This document shows positions 44,481 to 52,681 of a DNA stretch of 64,000 bases, in pieces (within the stretch, counting starts at the first letter, position 1; the number at the start of each line of letters is the position of its first letter). Both the position numbers and the translations under genes were made by a program. The notes below the pieces were generated by a model. It saw only the letters and a list, made by a program, of their open reading frames with translations. It had not been told where the DNA came from and did not search any database. The stretch is from Nocardiopsis sp. NRRL B-16309 (GTDB taxonomy: Bacteria > Actinomycetota > Actinomycetes > Streptosporangiales > Streptosporangiaceae). Where the stretch lies: contig NZ_LGEC01000027.1 of NCBI RefSeq assembly GCF_001279585.1, forward strand, positions 62,001-126,000, read 5' to 3'.

Positions 44481-45023
44481 ATGATCACCGTTATGGCTAT
44501 CGCGGACCGATATCTCTCCGACGACGAGGAACTCGTCCACGTCGCCCGTCAGCACTGGACCGTCCTGGCGGGCGAGTTCGTGGCGCTGGCGCTCATCGTC
44601 GCGGTCGTCGGTGCCGCACTGTGGTTCCTTCCGTGGGATCAGGACTGGAGCCTGATCGCGATGGCCGTGGTGGTGGGCCTCGGCCTGGTCGCCGCACTCC
44701 TCTTCTGGCTGGTCCCCATGCTCAAGTGGTCGACCACCGTCTTCATCCTCACCAACCGGCGCCTGATGATGCGCGACGGCATCATCTCCAAGCAGGGCCG
44801 GGACATGCCCCTCACCCGGGTCAACGACGTCTCCTTCGACATCTCGCTCTGGGAACGCCTCATGCGGTACGGAACGTTGTCCGTACAGTCGGCGTCCGAG
44901 CAGGAGGGCATGGTCCTGCGCCGGGTGCCGAGGCCCCAGTGGTTCCAGTCCGAGATCTATCGACAAGTCAACGCCGTCCACATGGCCCAGAGACCGGGCG
45001 TCCCCCCGGACTACCAGGGCTGA
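44481..45023 (+). CDS. bPH2-domain membrane protein
   Basis: A 180-aa protein with two transmembrane helices (EFVALALIVAVVGAALWFLPW, LIAMAVVVGLGLVAALLFWLV). A bacterial PH domain follows (FILTNRRLMMRDGIISKQGRDMPLTRVNDVSFDISLWERLMRYGTL, formerly DUF304). Its place just downstream of birA is conserved with mycobacteria (Rv3278c region). Function unknown. Starts possible at 44481 and at the in-frame ATG 44493; the second has better spacing from GCCATGATCACC but no clear ribosome site either way. Confidence 0.8.
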   Translation: MITVMAIADRYLSDDEELVHVARQHWTVLAGEFVALALIVAVVGAALWFLPWDQDWSLIAMAVVVGLGLVAALLFWLVPMLKWSTTVFILTNRRLMMRDGIISKQGRDMPLTRVNDVSFDISLWERLMRYGTLSVQSASEQEGMVLRRVPRPQWFQSEIYRQVNAVHMAQRPGVPPDYQG

Positions 45024-45164
45024 GGCCGCCATCGGTGAGCGCCCGCCCCCTCGCGGGGAGTGACCACGGGCGTAAGCTGGTGGTGAGCCGGTGCCGCACC
45101 GTCGGCCGGATGACGAAGCGCTCGCTCCCCACCGCCGTGGGGACGGTCCTGTGAAAGAGAACGA

Positions 45165-46157
45165 ATGCCGTCGCGTCCCGACCCGAAAGCGATCGAAACC
45201 GTCCTGCTCGGCGGTGAAGCGGTCTACACCAGGGAACAGGCGATCGAACTCGCCGGTGCCGAGCCCGAGATCGCCGGGCGCGTCTGGCGCGCCCTCGGCT
45301 TCCCCGCCCTGGGCGACGACTCCGTCATCTTCGCCGAGAGCGACGTCGAGGCCCTGCGCATCACCAACTCGCTCCTGCAGGAAGGCGTGCTGGACGAGGA
45401 GGGCGTGGTCCGCTTCGCCCGCGCCATGGGGCAGACGATGGCGCGGCTGGCCGACTGGCAGACGAGCATCCTGAGCACCCTCATCTTCAAGGAGGGCGAC
45501 ACCTCCGCCGCCAGTCCGCTGATGAACCACGTCAAGGAGCTGCTGCCGGACGTCGAACGGCTGCTGCTGCACATCTGGCGCCGCCAGCTCGCCGCGTCCA
45601 CCGCCCGCACGCTGGCGGTGATGTCCAACGGCGACGACGTCGTCCCCAACTACTACCCGCTGATCGTCGGGTTCGCCGACCTGGTCTCCTTCACCACCCT
45701 CAGCCGCGAGCTCGACGAGGTCGAGCTGGCCGAGGTCGTGGAGGGCTTCGAGGCCACCGCGGCGGACATCGTCGCCTCCGGCGGCGGACGCGTGGTCAAG
45801 ACGCTCGGCGACGAGGTGCTCTACGTCGCCGACGCCCCCCAGCAGGCCGCCGACATCGCGCTGCGGCTGGCGTCGGGGGTCAAGACGCACGTCGAGGTGC
45901 CCGACGTCAGAGTCGGCGTGGCCTACGGCCCGGTCCTGACCCTGCACGGCGACGTCTTCGGCACCACCGTGAACCGCTCCAGCCGCCTGACCTCCTTCGC
46001 CCGGCCCGGCACCGTGCTCATCGACGACGCCCTGGCCGAGAGCCTCTCCGACCACGACGATCTCCAGGTGGTCAAGGTCCGGGCCCGGCACGCGCACGGA
46101 CTCGGACTCATCCAGCCCTACGCCCTGCGCCGCAACTTCGAGCCCGGCGGTCACTGA
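45165..46157 (+). CDS. Class III adenylate cyclase with N-terminal regulatory domain
   Basis: A 330-aa soluble cyclase. Residues 1-150 are all-helical and resemble the regulatory domain of the Rv1264-like cyclases. The catalytic domain shows VGFADLVSFTTLSREL (first metal Asp), GRVVKTLGDEVLYVA (substrate Lys and second metal Asp), RVGVAYGPVLTLHGDVFG and TTVNRSSRLTSFARPG (transition-state Asn and Arg). All catalytic residues are present, so it should make cAMP. In S. coelicolor a cyclase lies next to birA/pccB too. A CRP-like site is seen at 61068-61083, upstream of an sdh operon. Confidence 0.9.
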   Translation: MPSRPDPKAIETVLLGGEAVYTREQAIELAGAEPEIAGRVWRALGFPALGDDSVIFAESDVEALRITNSLLQEGVLDEEGVVRFARAMGQTMARLADWQTSILSTLIFKEGDTSAASPLMNHVKELLPDVERLLLHIWRRQLAASTARTLAVMSNGDDVVPNYYPLIVGFADLVSFTTLSRELDEVELAEVVEGFEATAADIVASGGGRVVKTLGDEVLYVADAPQQAADIALRLASGVKTHVEVPDVRVGVAYGPVLTLHGDVFGTTVNRSSRLTSFARPGTVLIDDALAESLSDHDDLQVVKVRARHAHGLGLIQPYALRRNFEPGGH

Positions 46158-46285
46158 GACGGGGATACGCGTGTGCGCGCCGTGGGCGGGGGATAAGGTC
46201 GACGTGGCAGGACCAGCAGGACCAGCAGGACCAGCAGGACTGGGGCACCTCCCGGTCATCTCCTCAGACGTCAGGTGGTGAACCC

Positions 46286-46921
46286 GTGCATGACTCCTCC
46301 CCCGTCCAGCGCCTTCGGACCTCGGGCATCTTCAGCCTGGAGGGCGGCGAGTTCGACGTCGAGAACAACGTGTGGATCGTGGGCGACGGCGAGCACGCGA
46401 TCGTCATCGACGCCGCGCACGACCACGAGGCCATCGCCCGGGGGCTGGGCGACCGCGAACTGATGGCCATCGTGTGCACCCACGGGCACAGCGACCACGT
46501 CAACGCGGCGGTCGCCCTGGCCGAGCTCACGGACTCGCCCATCCTGCTCCACCCCGACGACGCCGAGCTGTGGCACCAGGTCCACCCGGCGCGCGAACCC
46601 GACGCCCCGCTGCTGCACGGCGAGGTGCTGCGGGTCGGCGGTATGGAGCTCTCCGTGCTGCACACGCCCGGGCACACCCCCGGAGGTGTGAGCCTCTACG
46701 CGGCCGAACTCGGCGTGGTCTTCACCGGCGACACCCTCTTCCCGGGTGGGCCGGGCGCCACGGGGCAGCCGTTCTCGGACTTCCCGACGATCATCGCCTC
46801 CATCCGCGACCAGCTCGTGGGCCTGCCGGGGGAGACGGTCGTCCACCCCGGCCACGGCGAGTCCACGACCATCGCCGAGGCCGCGGCGCACCTGGACGAC
46901 TGGGCCTCGCGGGGGTTCTGA
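46286..46921 (+). CDS. MBL-fold metallo-hydrolase
   Basis: A 211-aa metallo-beta-lactamase-fold enzyme. The CTHGHSDHVNA motif (HxHxDH), LHTPGHTPGGVSLY, FTGDTLFPGG and HPGHGESTTI give the full set of dimetal ligands. It belongs to the glyoxalase II-like/hydroxyacylglutathione hydrolase-like group often seen in actinobacteria, with or without thiol substrate preference. GTG 46286 is used; it lies 11 nt after a possible AGGTGG site. No closely linked partner gene. Confidence 0.85.
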   Translation: MHDSSPVQRLRTSGIFSLEGGEFDVENNVWIVGDGEHAIVIDAAHDHEAIARGLGDRELMAIVCTHGHSDHVNAAVALAELTDSPILLHPDDAELWHQVHPAREPDAPLLHGEVLRVGGMELSVLHTPGHTPGGVSLYAAELGVVFTGDTLFPGGPGATGQPFSDFPTIIASIRDQLVGLPGETVVHPGHGESTTIAEAAAHLDDWASRGF

Positions 46922-47024
46922 CCCCGCGGGACCGGAGGCCGCTTCCCGGCCCGAACCCGGCCCCGCTGAGCGCGGCCCCGCGCCTCGACGCAGGTCACGC
47001 CCAGGGAGTAAAGAAATATGTAGT

Positions 47025-47034
47025 GTTGGCCAAC
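47025..47034. promoter_or_regulatory. Palindrome upstream of XRE-cupin gene
   Basis: GTTGGCCAAC, a perfect 10-bp palindrome, 40 bp before the start codon and beside the AT-rich AAAGAAATATGTAGT stretch that looks promoter-like. It is a reasonable autoregulatory site for the XRE-cupin protein, but this is inference. Confidence 0.4.
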
Positions 47035-47074
47035 TCCATTGTGGTCCGCGTCAAGGGCTGTTAGGTTCGCCAGC

Positions 47075-47641
47075 GTGGTGAACGACACATCCCCCGCCGC
47101 CATCGGCGCCCGGCTCCGCCGCCGCAGGCGGGCCCTCCAGCTCACGCTCCGGGACGTGGCGGACCGGTCCGGTCTGACCGAGGGCTACCTGTCGCAGATC
47201 GAACGCGACCAGGCCAACGCCAGCGTGCGCGCGCTCCAACGGCTGTGCGCCGTCCTCGGGCTCCGCGTCGGCGACCTCTTCGACCAGGACACGGCCTCGG
47301 CCGGCGCCGTCCTGCGCTTCCGCGACACCCGGGGACTGTCGTTCGGTGAGGACGCGACCAAGGTCAAGCTCACACCGCCCGCCTTCGACCACCTCGAAGT
47401 CCTTCTCGGCCACTTCGCCCCGGGCGGCTCCACCGGCGTGGAGCCCTACACCCACGGCGACTCGGAGGAACTGCTCCTGGTCCTGTCCGGCGAGGTGGAG
47501 GTGTGGGTCGGCGAGCAGCGCCACCGGCTGGGCGCGCTCGACTCGGTCCACTACCGCAGCAGCGAACCGCACCGCGTCACGGAGACGACGGGACGCGACG
47601 AGGCCCGGGTGCTCTGGGCGATCGCCCCGCCCACGTACTGA
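47075..47641 (+). CDS. XRE-family regulator with C-terminal cupin domain
   Basis: A 188-aa protein, starting at GTG 47075 (or 47078). The helix-turn-helix covers residues about 10-65 (LQLTLRDVADRSGLTEGYLSQIERDQANASVRALQRLCAVLGL). The cupin-2 domain covers about 105-180 (YTHGDSEELLLVLSGEVEVWVGEQRHRLGALDSVHYRSSEPHRV). PuuR and related regulators share this plan and sense small amines or metals. It lies 79 bp upstream of an FAD amine oxidase, so it likely controls that gene. A GTTGGCCAAC palindrome at 47025-47034 lies just upstream in an AT-rich promoter region. Confidence 0.87.
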   Translation: MVNDTSPAAIGARLRRRRRALQLTLRDVADRSGLTEGYLSQIERDQANASVRALQRLCAVLGLRVGDLFDQDTASAGAVLRFRDTRGLSFGEDATKVKLTPPAFDHLEVLLGHFAPGGSTGVEPYTHGDSEELLLVLSGEVEVWVGEQRHRLGALDSVHYRSSEPHRVTETTGRDEARVLWAIAPPTY

Positions 47642-47720
47642 GCACCGCGACCGGAACCGGATCCGGTCACCTTCGGCCGCCCGCCGTTCGGGCCGCCGGT
47701 CCACACGACGGGAGACTCCG

Positions 47721-49265
47721 ATGACCGCCTATCGCAACGGCGAGGTCTCGCACTGGATGCGCGCGTCCGCCCCTCCGGCCGCGACCGAGACCGCGCCGCC
47801 CTCCGCGGATTCGTCCGCGACGGAAGCGCCGCCCGGGACGAACGCGCTACCCGAGAAGGCCGGGCCGCCCGGGACGGACGTGCCACCCGGGACGGACGCC
47901 GACCACCGGTCGTCCGCGCCGCTCCCGGAACAGCAGGACCTGGTGATCGTCGGCGGCGGGCTGACCGGCCTGTGGGCCGCCTACCAGGCCGTCGTCGAGG
48001 ACCCGGACCGGTCCGTCACCGTGCTGGAGGCCGAGCACGTGGGCTACGGCGCCTCCGGGCGCAACGGCGGCTGGATGTCCACGCTGCTCCCGGGCAACCG
48101 CGCCGTCTACGCCCGCGCCGCCCGCGCCCGCGGCCTCGACGGCGCCGCCGAGGTCGCCGCCTTCCAGCGCGAGATGAACGCGACCATCGACGACACCCTG
48201 CGCGTCCTGGCGGAGGAGGGCATCGACGCCGACCAGCACAGGGGAGGCCACCTGCAGATCGCCACCACCCCCGCGGCGCTGAAGCGGCTGGAGCGGGCGC
48301 ACGCCGCGAACCTCGCCCACGGCTACCACGCGTCGGAACTCGACCTCCTCGACGCCGACCAGGTCGCCGAGCGCGTGGCCGTCGCCCCGGCCCTGGGCGG
48401 GCTGTACTACCGGCCCACCGCCCGGGTCGACCCCGCCAAGCTCGTCCGGGGCCTGGCGCGCGTCGTGGAACGCCGGGGCGTGCGGGTGCTCGAAGGCACC
48501 CGCGTCACGCGTATCGGGCCCGGCCTGGTCACGACCGCCCGCGGCGACGTGCGCGCCACCACGGTCCTGTGCTGTCTGGAGGCCTACTCCGGGCAGGTGG
48601 AGGGCGACGTGCCCGGCCTGGGGCGGCGCGAGGTCATCCCCGTCAACTCCTCGATGATCGTCACGGCCCCGCTTCCACGGGCGGTCTGGGAGCGGATCGG
48701 GTGGGAGGGCCGCGAGTGCCTGAGCGACGCGGCGCACACCTTCGTCTACGCCCAGCGCACCGAGGACGGCCGCGTCGCGATCGGCGGGCGCGGCACGCCC
48801 TACTCCTACGCCTCGGGTACCCCCGGCCCCGGGGTGGTCGACGCCCGCACCGTGCGCACGCTGCGCGACCGGCTCCGGTTCTTCTTCCCCGACACGGACC
48901 TCACCGTCGAGCACGCCTGGCGCGGCGCGATCGGCGTGACCCGCGACTGGTGCGCCGGGGTCTTCTTCGACCCCGCGACGCGCGTCGGCGTCGTCCGCGG
49001 GTTCGCCGGGCACGGAGTGACCGCGGCCCGCCTCGCGGCGCGGACCCTCCTGGACCGCGCGGCCGAGCGCGACACCCCGCTCACCCGACTGCCCTGGAAC
49101 GACCACGACTCCGGCCGCTGGGAGCCCGAACCGGTCCGGTGGGCCGGTGTGCACGCCATGTACCGGCTCTTCGGGGTCGCCGACCGCTGGGAGGAGAGCA
49201 GGCACTCCCAGGAGACCTCGCTCCTGGCCCGCTGCGGGTCCCGCCTGGCCGGGCTGCACGAATGA
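47721..49265 (+). CDS. FAD-dependent oxidoreductase, PuuB/DadA type
   Basis: A 514-aa flavoprotein, ATG 47721 after ACGGGAG. Typical DAO-family marks are DLVIVGGGLTGLWAAY (FAD loop, near residue 75) and VLEAEHVGYGASGRNGGWMS. A GRGTPYSYASG region and RGFAGHGVTAARLAARTLLD at the C-terminus follow. An N-terminal MTAYRNGEVSHWM head is followed by a low-complexity Pro/Gly/Thr linker (PPGT repeats, about 40 residues), which is odd for the family. The family deaminates amines such as gamma-glutamylputrescine or D-amino acids. The PuuR-like regulator upstream suggests polyamine use. Confidence 0.85.
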   Translation: MTAYRNGEVSHWMRASAPPAATETAPPSADSSATEAPPGTNALPEKAGPPGTDVPPGTDADHRSSAPLPEQQDLVIVGGGLTGLWAAYQAVVEDPDRSVTVLEAEHVGYGASGRNGGWMSTLLPGNRAVYARAARARGLDGAAEVAAFQREMNATIDDTLRVLAEEGIDADQHRGGHLQIATTPAALKRLERAHAANLAHGYHASELDLLDADQVAERVAVAPALGGLYYRPTARVDPAKLVRGLARVVERRGVRVLEGTRVTRIGPGLVTTARGDVRATTVLCCLEAYSGQVEGDVPGLGRREVIPVNSSMIVTAPLPRAVWERIGWEGRECLSDAAHTFVYAQRTEDGRVAIGGRGTPYSYASGTPGPGVVDARTVRTLRDRLRFFFPDTDLTVEHAWRGAIGVTRDWCAGVFFDPATRVGVVRGFAGHGVTAARLAARTLLDRAAERDTPLTRLPWNDHDSGRWEPEPVRWAGVHAMYRLFGVADRWEESRHSQETSLLARCGSRLAGLHE

Positions 49266-49311
49266 CGTCCACCCATGCGGACACCCCCCGCGCAACCGCG
49301 TTCGACGCCGC

Positions 49312-50052
49312 TCAGCGACCGGGCTTCTCCCACACGGACACGTGCTCGGTGCTCTCGTGCGTGAACGGCTTCCTGTTCCAGTCCTCCCAGCGCTCCACCA
49401 GCCGCATACCCGCGATGCGTGCCATGAGGTCCAGCTCCGAGGGCCACACGTAGCGGAACGGGATCGACCAGACCGACCCCTTCCCGCTGTCCACGGTGAC
49501 GTAGTTGGAGCTCATCGCCTGGGTGGCGCAGTCGTAGACGTCGAAGGCCCACTGCGTGCCGCTCTGCCCGAACGGGAGCACCTGCTGCCCGGCCGGCAGT
49601 CGGCGCAGCTCGGGCACCCCCACCTCCACCACGAACCGGCCGCCCGGCCGCAGGTGCGCGGCGGCGTTCTCGAAGCACGCCACCTGCGCGTCCTGGGTGG
49701 TGAGGTTGCCGATCGTGTTGAACACCAGGTACACCAGGGAGCGGTCGCCCTCGACGCGCGTGGAGGCGAAGTCCCCGATCGTGGTGGCCACCGCGTCCGC
49801 GCCCGGCTTGGCGCGCAGGCGGTCGACCATCGCCCGCGACAGGTCGATGCCGTGGACCGGGACACCGCGCCGTGCCAACGGCAGGGCGATCCGTCCCGTG
49901 CCCACGCCGAACTCCAGCGCGGCCCCGTCCCCGGCCAGCTCCGCCAACAGGTCCACCGCCGGTGCGACGGCTTCGGGGGCGAACATCGCGGCCGACGAGT
50001 CGTCGTAGTCGGCGGCGATCTCCTCGCCGAAGTACCCGTCGTCATGTGTCAT
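49312..50052 (-). CDS. Class I SAM-dependent methyltransferase
   Basis: A 246-aa enzyme starting at ATG 50052 (MTHDDGYFGEE). The SAM-binding region shows ALEFGVGTGRIALPLARRG (motif I), HGIDLSRAMVDRL (acidic end of strand 2) and LVYLVFNTIGNLTT (motif IV), then LRPGGRFVVEVGVPE. It fits Methyltransf_25-type small-molecule methyltransferases. The substrate is unknown. It is convergent with the FAD oxidoreductase gene, and no clear ribosome site precedes it. Confidence 0.83.
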   Translation of the reverse strand: MTHDDGYFGEEIAADYDDSSAAMFAPEAVAPAVDLLAELAGDGAALEFGVGTGRIALPLARRGVPVHGIDLSRAMVDRLRAKPGADAVATTIGDFASTRVEGDRSLVYLVFNTIGNLTTQDAQVACFENAAAHLRPGGRFVVEVGVPELRRLPAGQQVLPFGQSGTQWAFDVYDCATQAMSSNYVTVDSGKGSVWSIPFRYVWPSELDLMARIAGMRLVERWEDWNRKPFTHESTEHVSVWEKPGR

Positions 50053-50373
50053 TCGGGGACCGTAACCCGGCCGCGCGCGGCCCCGCACCCGGTTTTCACG
50101 CCCAGAGATGACCGGGAACGCGGCGGGGGAGTTCGGCGAGGCACGCCTCAGCGTCACCCTGGACGGCACCATTGGGCACACACGTCACGTTGCTGAAGGG
50201 ACCTCCCGGGGGCGGTTCCTTGGACTGACGCTGCGGGTGGTCGAGCCCTGAAGGACGACCCCCTGGGGCTCAGCTCTCGTGGAGGTATCCGTCGAGGATC
50301 TTGGTCCAGTTGTTAGAACGTCGCGATGCCCCCGAGTGAAGCCAAACTCGGGGGCATCGGGAAGCCAAGGAAG
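50053..50373. other. Intergenic stretch between DUF397 gene and methyltransferase gene
   Basis: 321 bp without a supported gene. It contains the DUF397 terminator (50325-50358) and, towards 50060, the promoter region expected for the methyltransferase. Nothing else recognised. Confidence 0.4.
50325..50358 (-). terminator. Hairpin terminator after DUF397 gene
   Basis: A 13-bp stem GATGCCCCCGAGT/ACTCGGGGGCATC (50325-50337 with 50346-50358), 8-nt loop, 15 bp past the stop. Confidence 0.75.
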
Positions 50374-50562
50374 TCAGAGAAGGCTGCTCTTCACATCACT
50401 GAGGAACGTAGTCCAAGCCTCGGTCGTGTAGTCGATGTGGCCAAGTCCCCGATTCTGTGTGTCCCGCACCAGGACGGTCGCTCCCTCGGCCACCTCAACA
50501 CAGCTCCCTTGCGAGGCGCTGTAGCTGCTCTTGTGCCACTGAGGGTCACGTTTCGTTGTCAT
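50374..50562 (-). CDS. DUF397 protein
   Basis: A 62-aa protein: QWHKSSYSASQGSCVEVAEGATVLVRDTQNR is the standard DUF397 core (W-x-K-S-S-x-S, G-x-C-V-E-V-A, V-x-V-R-D-S/T), ending TEAWTTFLSDVKSSL. DUF397 proteins are small partners of XRE regulators in actinomycetes (WhiJ-like pairs) and may behave as antitoxin-like or anti-regulator factors. ATG 50562 overlaps the last 17 nt of the XRE gene, so the pair is co-translated. Confidence 0.92.
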   Translation of the reverse strand: MTTKRDPQWHKSSYSASQGSCVEVAEGATVLVRDTQNRGLGHIDYTTEAWTTFLSDVKSSLL

Positions 50563-51370
50563 CGAGTTCTTCCTTGACCTTCCTGATCAGATCCCGGCTC
50601 TCGCGAGTTGAGAGCGCCTCGCTTTGCAAGAGACCGAACACCGCCGCGCAGTGCTGCACCTTGTTCATCTCATCCATGAGCTGCTCACCCCCCATGTGCT
50701 CCGCCGAGACGAGCGTGGGCTTGTCCGGAAAACCGTAGATCCGGAAGGGGCCTGCTCCACCATGATGGAAGCTGGGGCGTGGAGGAACGACCTGGAGCCG
50801 GATGACCCCCTTGTCGATCAAGTCGAGAAGGTACCCCAGTTGCTCCCTTAGTACATCCGTACCCCCGATGGGACGGTAGAGGACCTCGGCCTCGACCACT
50901 ACCGAGATCTTAGGCGGATCGTCCTTGCTCAGGATCTTCTGCCTGCGCTCCCGGGACTCGACCATGTCTTCCAGCTCGGTCTTCTTGGCCAGCGGCGTGG
51001 TGTCACGCAAGACCGCTGTGGCATAGCGGACGGTCTGGACGAGTCCTGGGAAGACAAGTGGCTGGTACTCACGCAGCTCGGACATCAACGCTTCAAGCTG
51101 CTCAACCTCTTCATACCAGTCTGGAAGAGCTGATGGTGTATTTGCGGTGTTCCAAGCACGCAGAACTACACCGGATGTCTTGTAGAGGAGGTCGAGTTCC
51201 CTCGCCGCCTCCTCTTGCAGCCCCCGGGTTCCTCTCTCCCATGCCGAGACCGTAGACGGAACCACCGCCATCGCCTTGGCCGCTTGGGCTTGGGTCATCT
51301 TGGCGCGCCTCCGAGCCTTGGTGATCTCGGCCCCCAACCGCCGCCACTTCGGGTTTGGCTTTCGATCCAT
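50546..51370 (-). CDS. XRE-family regulator with DUF5753 domain
   Basis: A 274-aa protein. ATG 51370 has GGAG 6 nt upstream; a longer frame upstream lacks a site. The helix-turn-helix is at residues about 8-65 (RLGAEITKARRRAKMTQAQAAKAMAVVPSTVSAWERG). DUF5753 follows (LVFPGLVQTVRYATAVLRD and RRQKILSKDDPPKISVVVEAEVLYRPIGGTDVLREQLGYLLDL). These WhiJ-type regulators pair with DUF397 proteins and are linked in Streptomyces to development and antibiotic production. Divergent from the HATPase/peptide operon, so it may control it. Confidence 0.92.
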   Translation of the reverse strand: MDRKPNPKWRRLGAEITKARRRAKMTQAQAAKAMAVVPSTVSAWERGTRGLQEEAARELDLLYKTSGVVLRAWNTANTPSALPDWYEEVEQLEALMSELREYQPLVFPGLVQTVRYATAVLRDTTPLAKKTELEDMVESRERRQKILSKDDPPKISVVVEAEVLYRPIGGTDVLREQLGYLLDLIDKGVIRLQVVPPRPSFHHGGAGPFRIYGFPDKPTLVSAEHMGGEQLMDEMNKVQHCAAVFGLLQSEALSTRESRDLIRKVKEELDDNET

Positions 51371-51643
51371 GGACGCTCCACTCGACCAGACCTCTACCAA
51401 CAAGACCGATACAACGCGATTCCTCTTCCAAGCTCTACAGGTTCGACCCGATCGTGACCCTGTGGTGATCTCTCTAGCGGAAGCGTTCGGAAGCATTCAT
51501 GGTGTTGCTCACAGAGGCGCACAGTGACGAGCCGCAACCAACCGAGTCACGGGCTCGGTCTGGTCGCCCCGGGGAGAGGACTGCGGCTACTCGTAGCGAC
51601 GATCCGGAATGTGATGGTGATTTTTGTGGGGACAGTGATCACA

Positions 51644-52159
51644 ATGGACTCCAGCCAGGACCGAGAGGTCCGGACCGAGGCCGAACCACGGCCGCCAAGG
51701 CGATCCACCAATCCACGCGAACGTGCCCCGATCGACGTAGAACAAGCCATCGAGCACACCGGTTCAGTGGTGATCGTTGAGGGTCTGCCGGAGCAGTCCG
51801 CCGTGGTCCGCCGCCACATCCTGTCCCGCGTCTCGTGGCGTCAGCGGGAAGCCGAGTCGCTGCTCCTACTCGCCAGCGAACTTTTCAACAACGCGATCAC
51901 GCACACCCGCTCAGGTGACCCCGGAGGCGACGTCACCGTCGCGATCATCAAGATTCAGCGGCGCGTCCAGATCAAGGTCATCGACCAAGGCCCGCGCCAT
52001 CAAGAAATCGCGAACCCGCACGTCCGCCCCCTACAGCCCGACCGCCCGGGAGGGCTTGGGCTTCGGCTCGTCGCGACCCAAGCGAACCGATGGGGCACCG
52101 TTCACCACGAGACGGGGACCACGGTGTGGTTCGAGATTGACCGCGACGCCCGGAGGTGA
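51644..52159 (+). CDS. HATPase_c_2 anti-sigma-like ATP-binding protein
   Basis: A 171-aa protein (start ATG 51644; in-frame ATG 51614 and GTG 51524 are possible but lack ribosome sites). The GHKL ATPase fold shows LLLLASELFNNAITHTRSGDPGG (N box), VIDQGPRHQ (G1 box) and GGLGLRLVATQANRWGT (G2 box). Such single-domain proteins resemble RsbW/SpoIIAB and are found in many WhiJ/DUF397 loci. It may bind ATP and a sigma or regulatory partner. First gene of a plus-strand run through hisS; the 82-aa ORF starts 6 bp after its stop. Confidence 0.85.
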   Translation: MDSSQDREVRTEAEPRPPRRSTNPRERAPIDVEQAIEHTGSVVIVEGLPEQSAVVRRHILSRVSWRQREAESLLLLASELFNNAITHTRSGDPGGDVTVAIIKIQRRVQIKVIDQGPRHQEIANPHVRPLQPDRPGGLGLRLVATQANRWGTVHHETGTTVWFEIDRDARR

Positions 52160-52165
52160 CCCGGA

Positions 52166-52414
52166 ATGGTGGGAGACCCCGGCGAAGACGAGCCGTTCAG
52201 GAAGACTGCGGCGCTTCTCCAGAAGTATGCCGGAAACACGTGGCTTGTGTTCTGGGGGTCGGAGTCACGCCAGTACTGGGCGTTCAGGCGAGGAGGTACC
52301 TCCTCGCTCATCCTCTCCCACTCCGAACCGAGCCAGTTATACGCACTGTTCCATCAACGGGCGACTCCGGCCCTCAGAGAGCCGGTGAGAGAGCCGTTCG
52401 AGCGAAGCACATGA
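52166..52414 (+). CDS. Hypothetical 82-aa protein of the peptide/PP-loop locus
   Basis: ATG 52166 has a very good GGAGGTGA site 7 nt upstream, within the end of the HATPase gene, so the ORF is probably real. The sequence (LLQKYAGNTWLVFWGSESRQYWAFRRGG, then SLILSHSEPSQLYALFHQ) is aromatic-rich and soluble. It is the sort of small protein often seen beside XRE/DUF397 regulators, but I cannot name the family. No signal peptide or membrane segment. Likely translated together with the ATPase. Confidence 0.65.
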   Translation: MVGDPGEDEPFRKTAALLQKYAGNTWLVFWGSESRQYWAFRRGGTSSLILSHSEPSQLYALFHQRATPALREPVREPFERST

Positions 52415-52420
52415 CAAGCC

Positions 52421-52442
52421 CCGTACACCAACCGGTGTACGG
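52421..52442 (+). promoter_or_regulatory. Hairpin preceding the peptide gene
   Basis: Perfect 9-bp arms CCGTACACC (52421-52429) and GGTGTACGG (52434-52442) with AACC loop, in the 79-nt space between the 82-aa ORF and the 50-aa peptide gene. No U tract. It could be an attenuator, a processing site that raises peptide mRNA, or an operator; the arms also form a DNA palindrome. Confidence 0.5.
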
Positions 52443-52493
52443 CCACGCCCTGCCGCTTCGAGGCTGGGCACAAACGAAGGAAGGACACCGTTC

Positions 52494-52646
52494 ATGGACG
52501 CCATCACGCAGGGTCCGACGACTTCCGACCTGGCCGAGCTGACGGCCATCATGACCCGCACCCTGCCCCAGCTCGGCATGGACCGCATGACCGCGCCGCA
52601 GGTCGAGGAGACCCTGTCCTGCTCGGCGCTGACCGCGCACTACTAG
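52494..52646 (+). CDS. 50-residue peptide, putative precursor of a modified peptide
   Basis: ATG 52494 is preceded by GAAGGAAGGA with 8-10 nt spacing. The product has an acidic, helical leader-like first 40 residues (TSDLAELTAIMTRTLPQLG, then APQVEETL) and a short C-terminal segment SCSALTAHY ending in TAG. There is no signal peptide and no repeat. Leader-plus-short-core design, position 35 nt ahead of an ATP-dependent PP-loop enzyme and the small size all resemble RiPP precursor genes. It could instead be a carrier or regulatory peptide. No known family recognised. Confidence 0.6.
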   Translation: MDAITQGPTTSDLAELTAIMTRTLPQLGMDRMTAPQVEETLSCSALTAHY

Positions 52647-52681
52647 GCCGACGACATACAACGCGAACAGGAGACACCTGA

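Noticed and set aside
46206..46240. Short 9-bp tandem repeats (ACCAGCAGG, about four copies) as a CRISPR or iteron array
   Set aside because: Too short, contiguous and without spacers; simple slippage next to the MBL gene.
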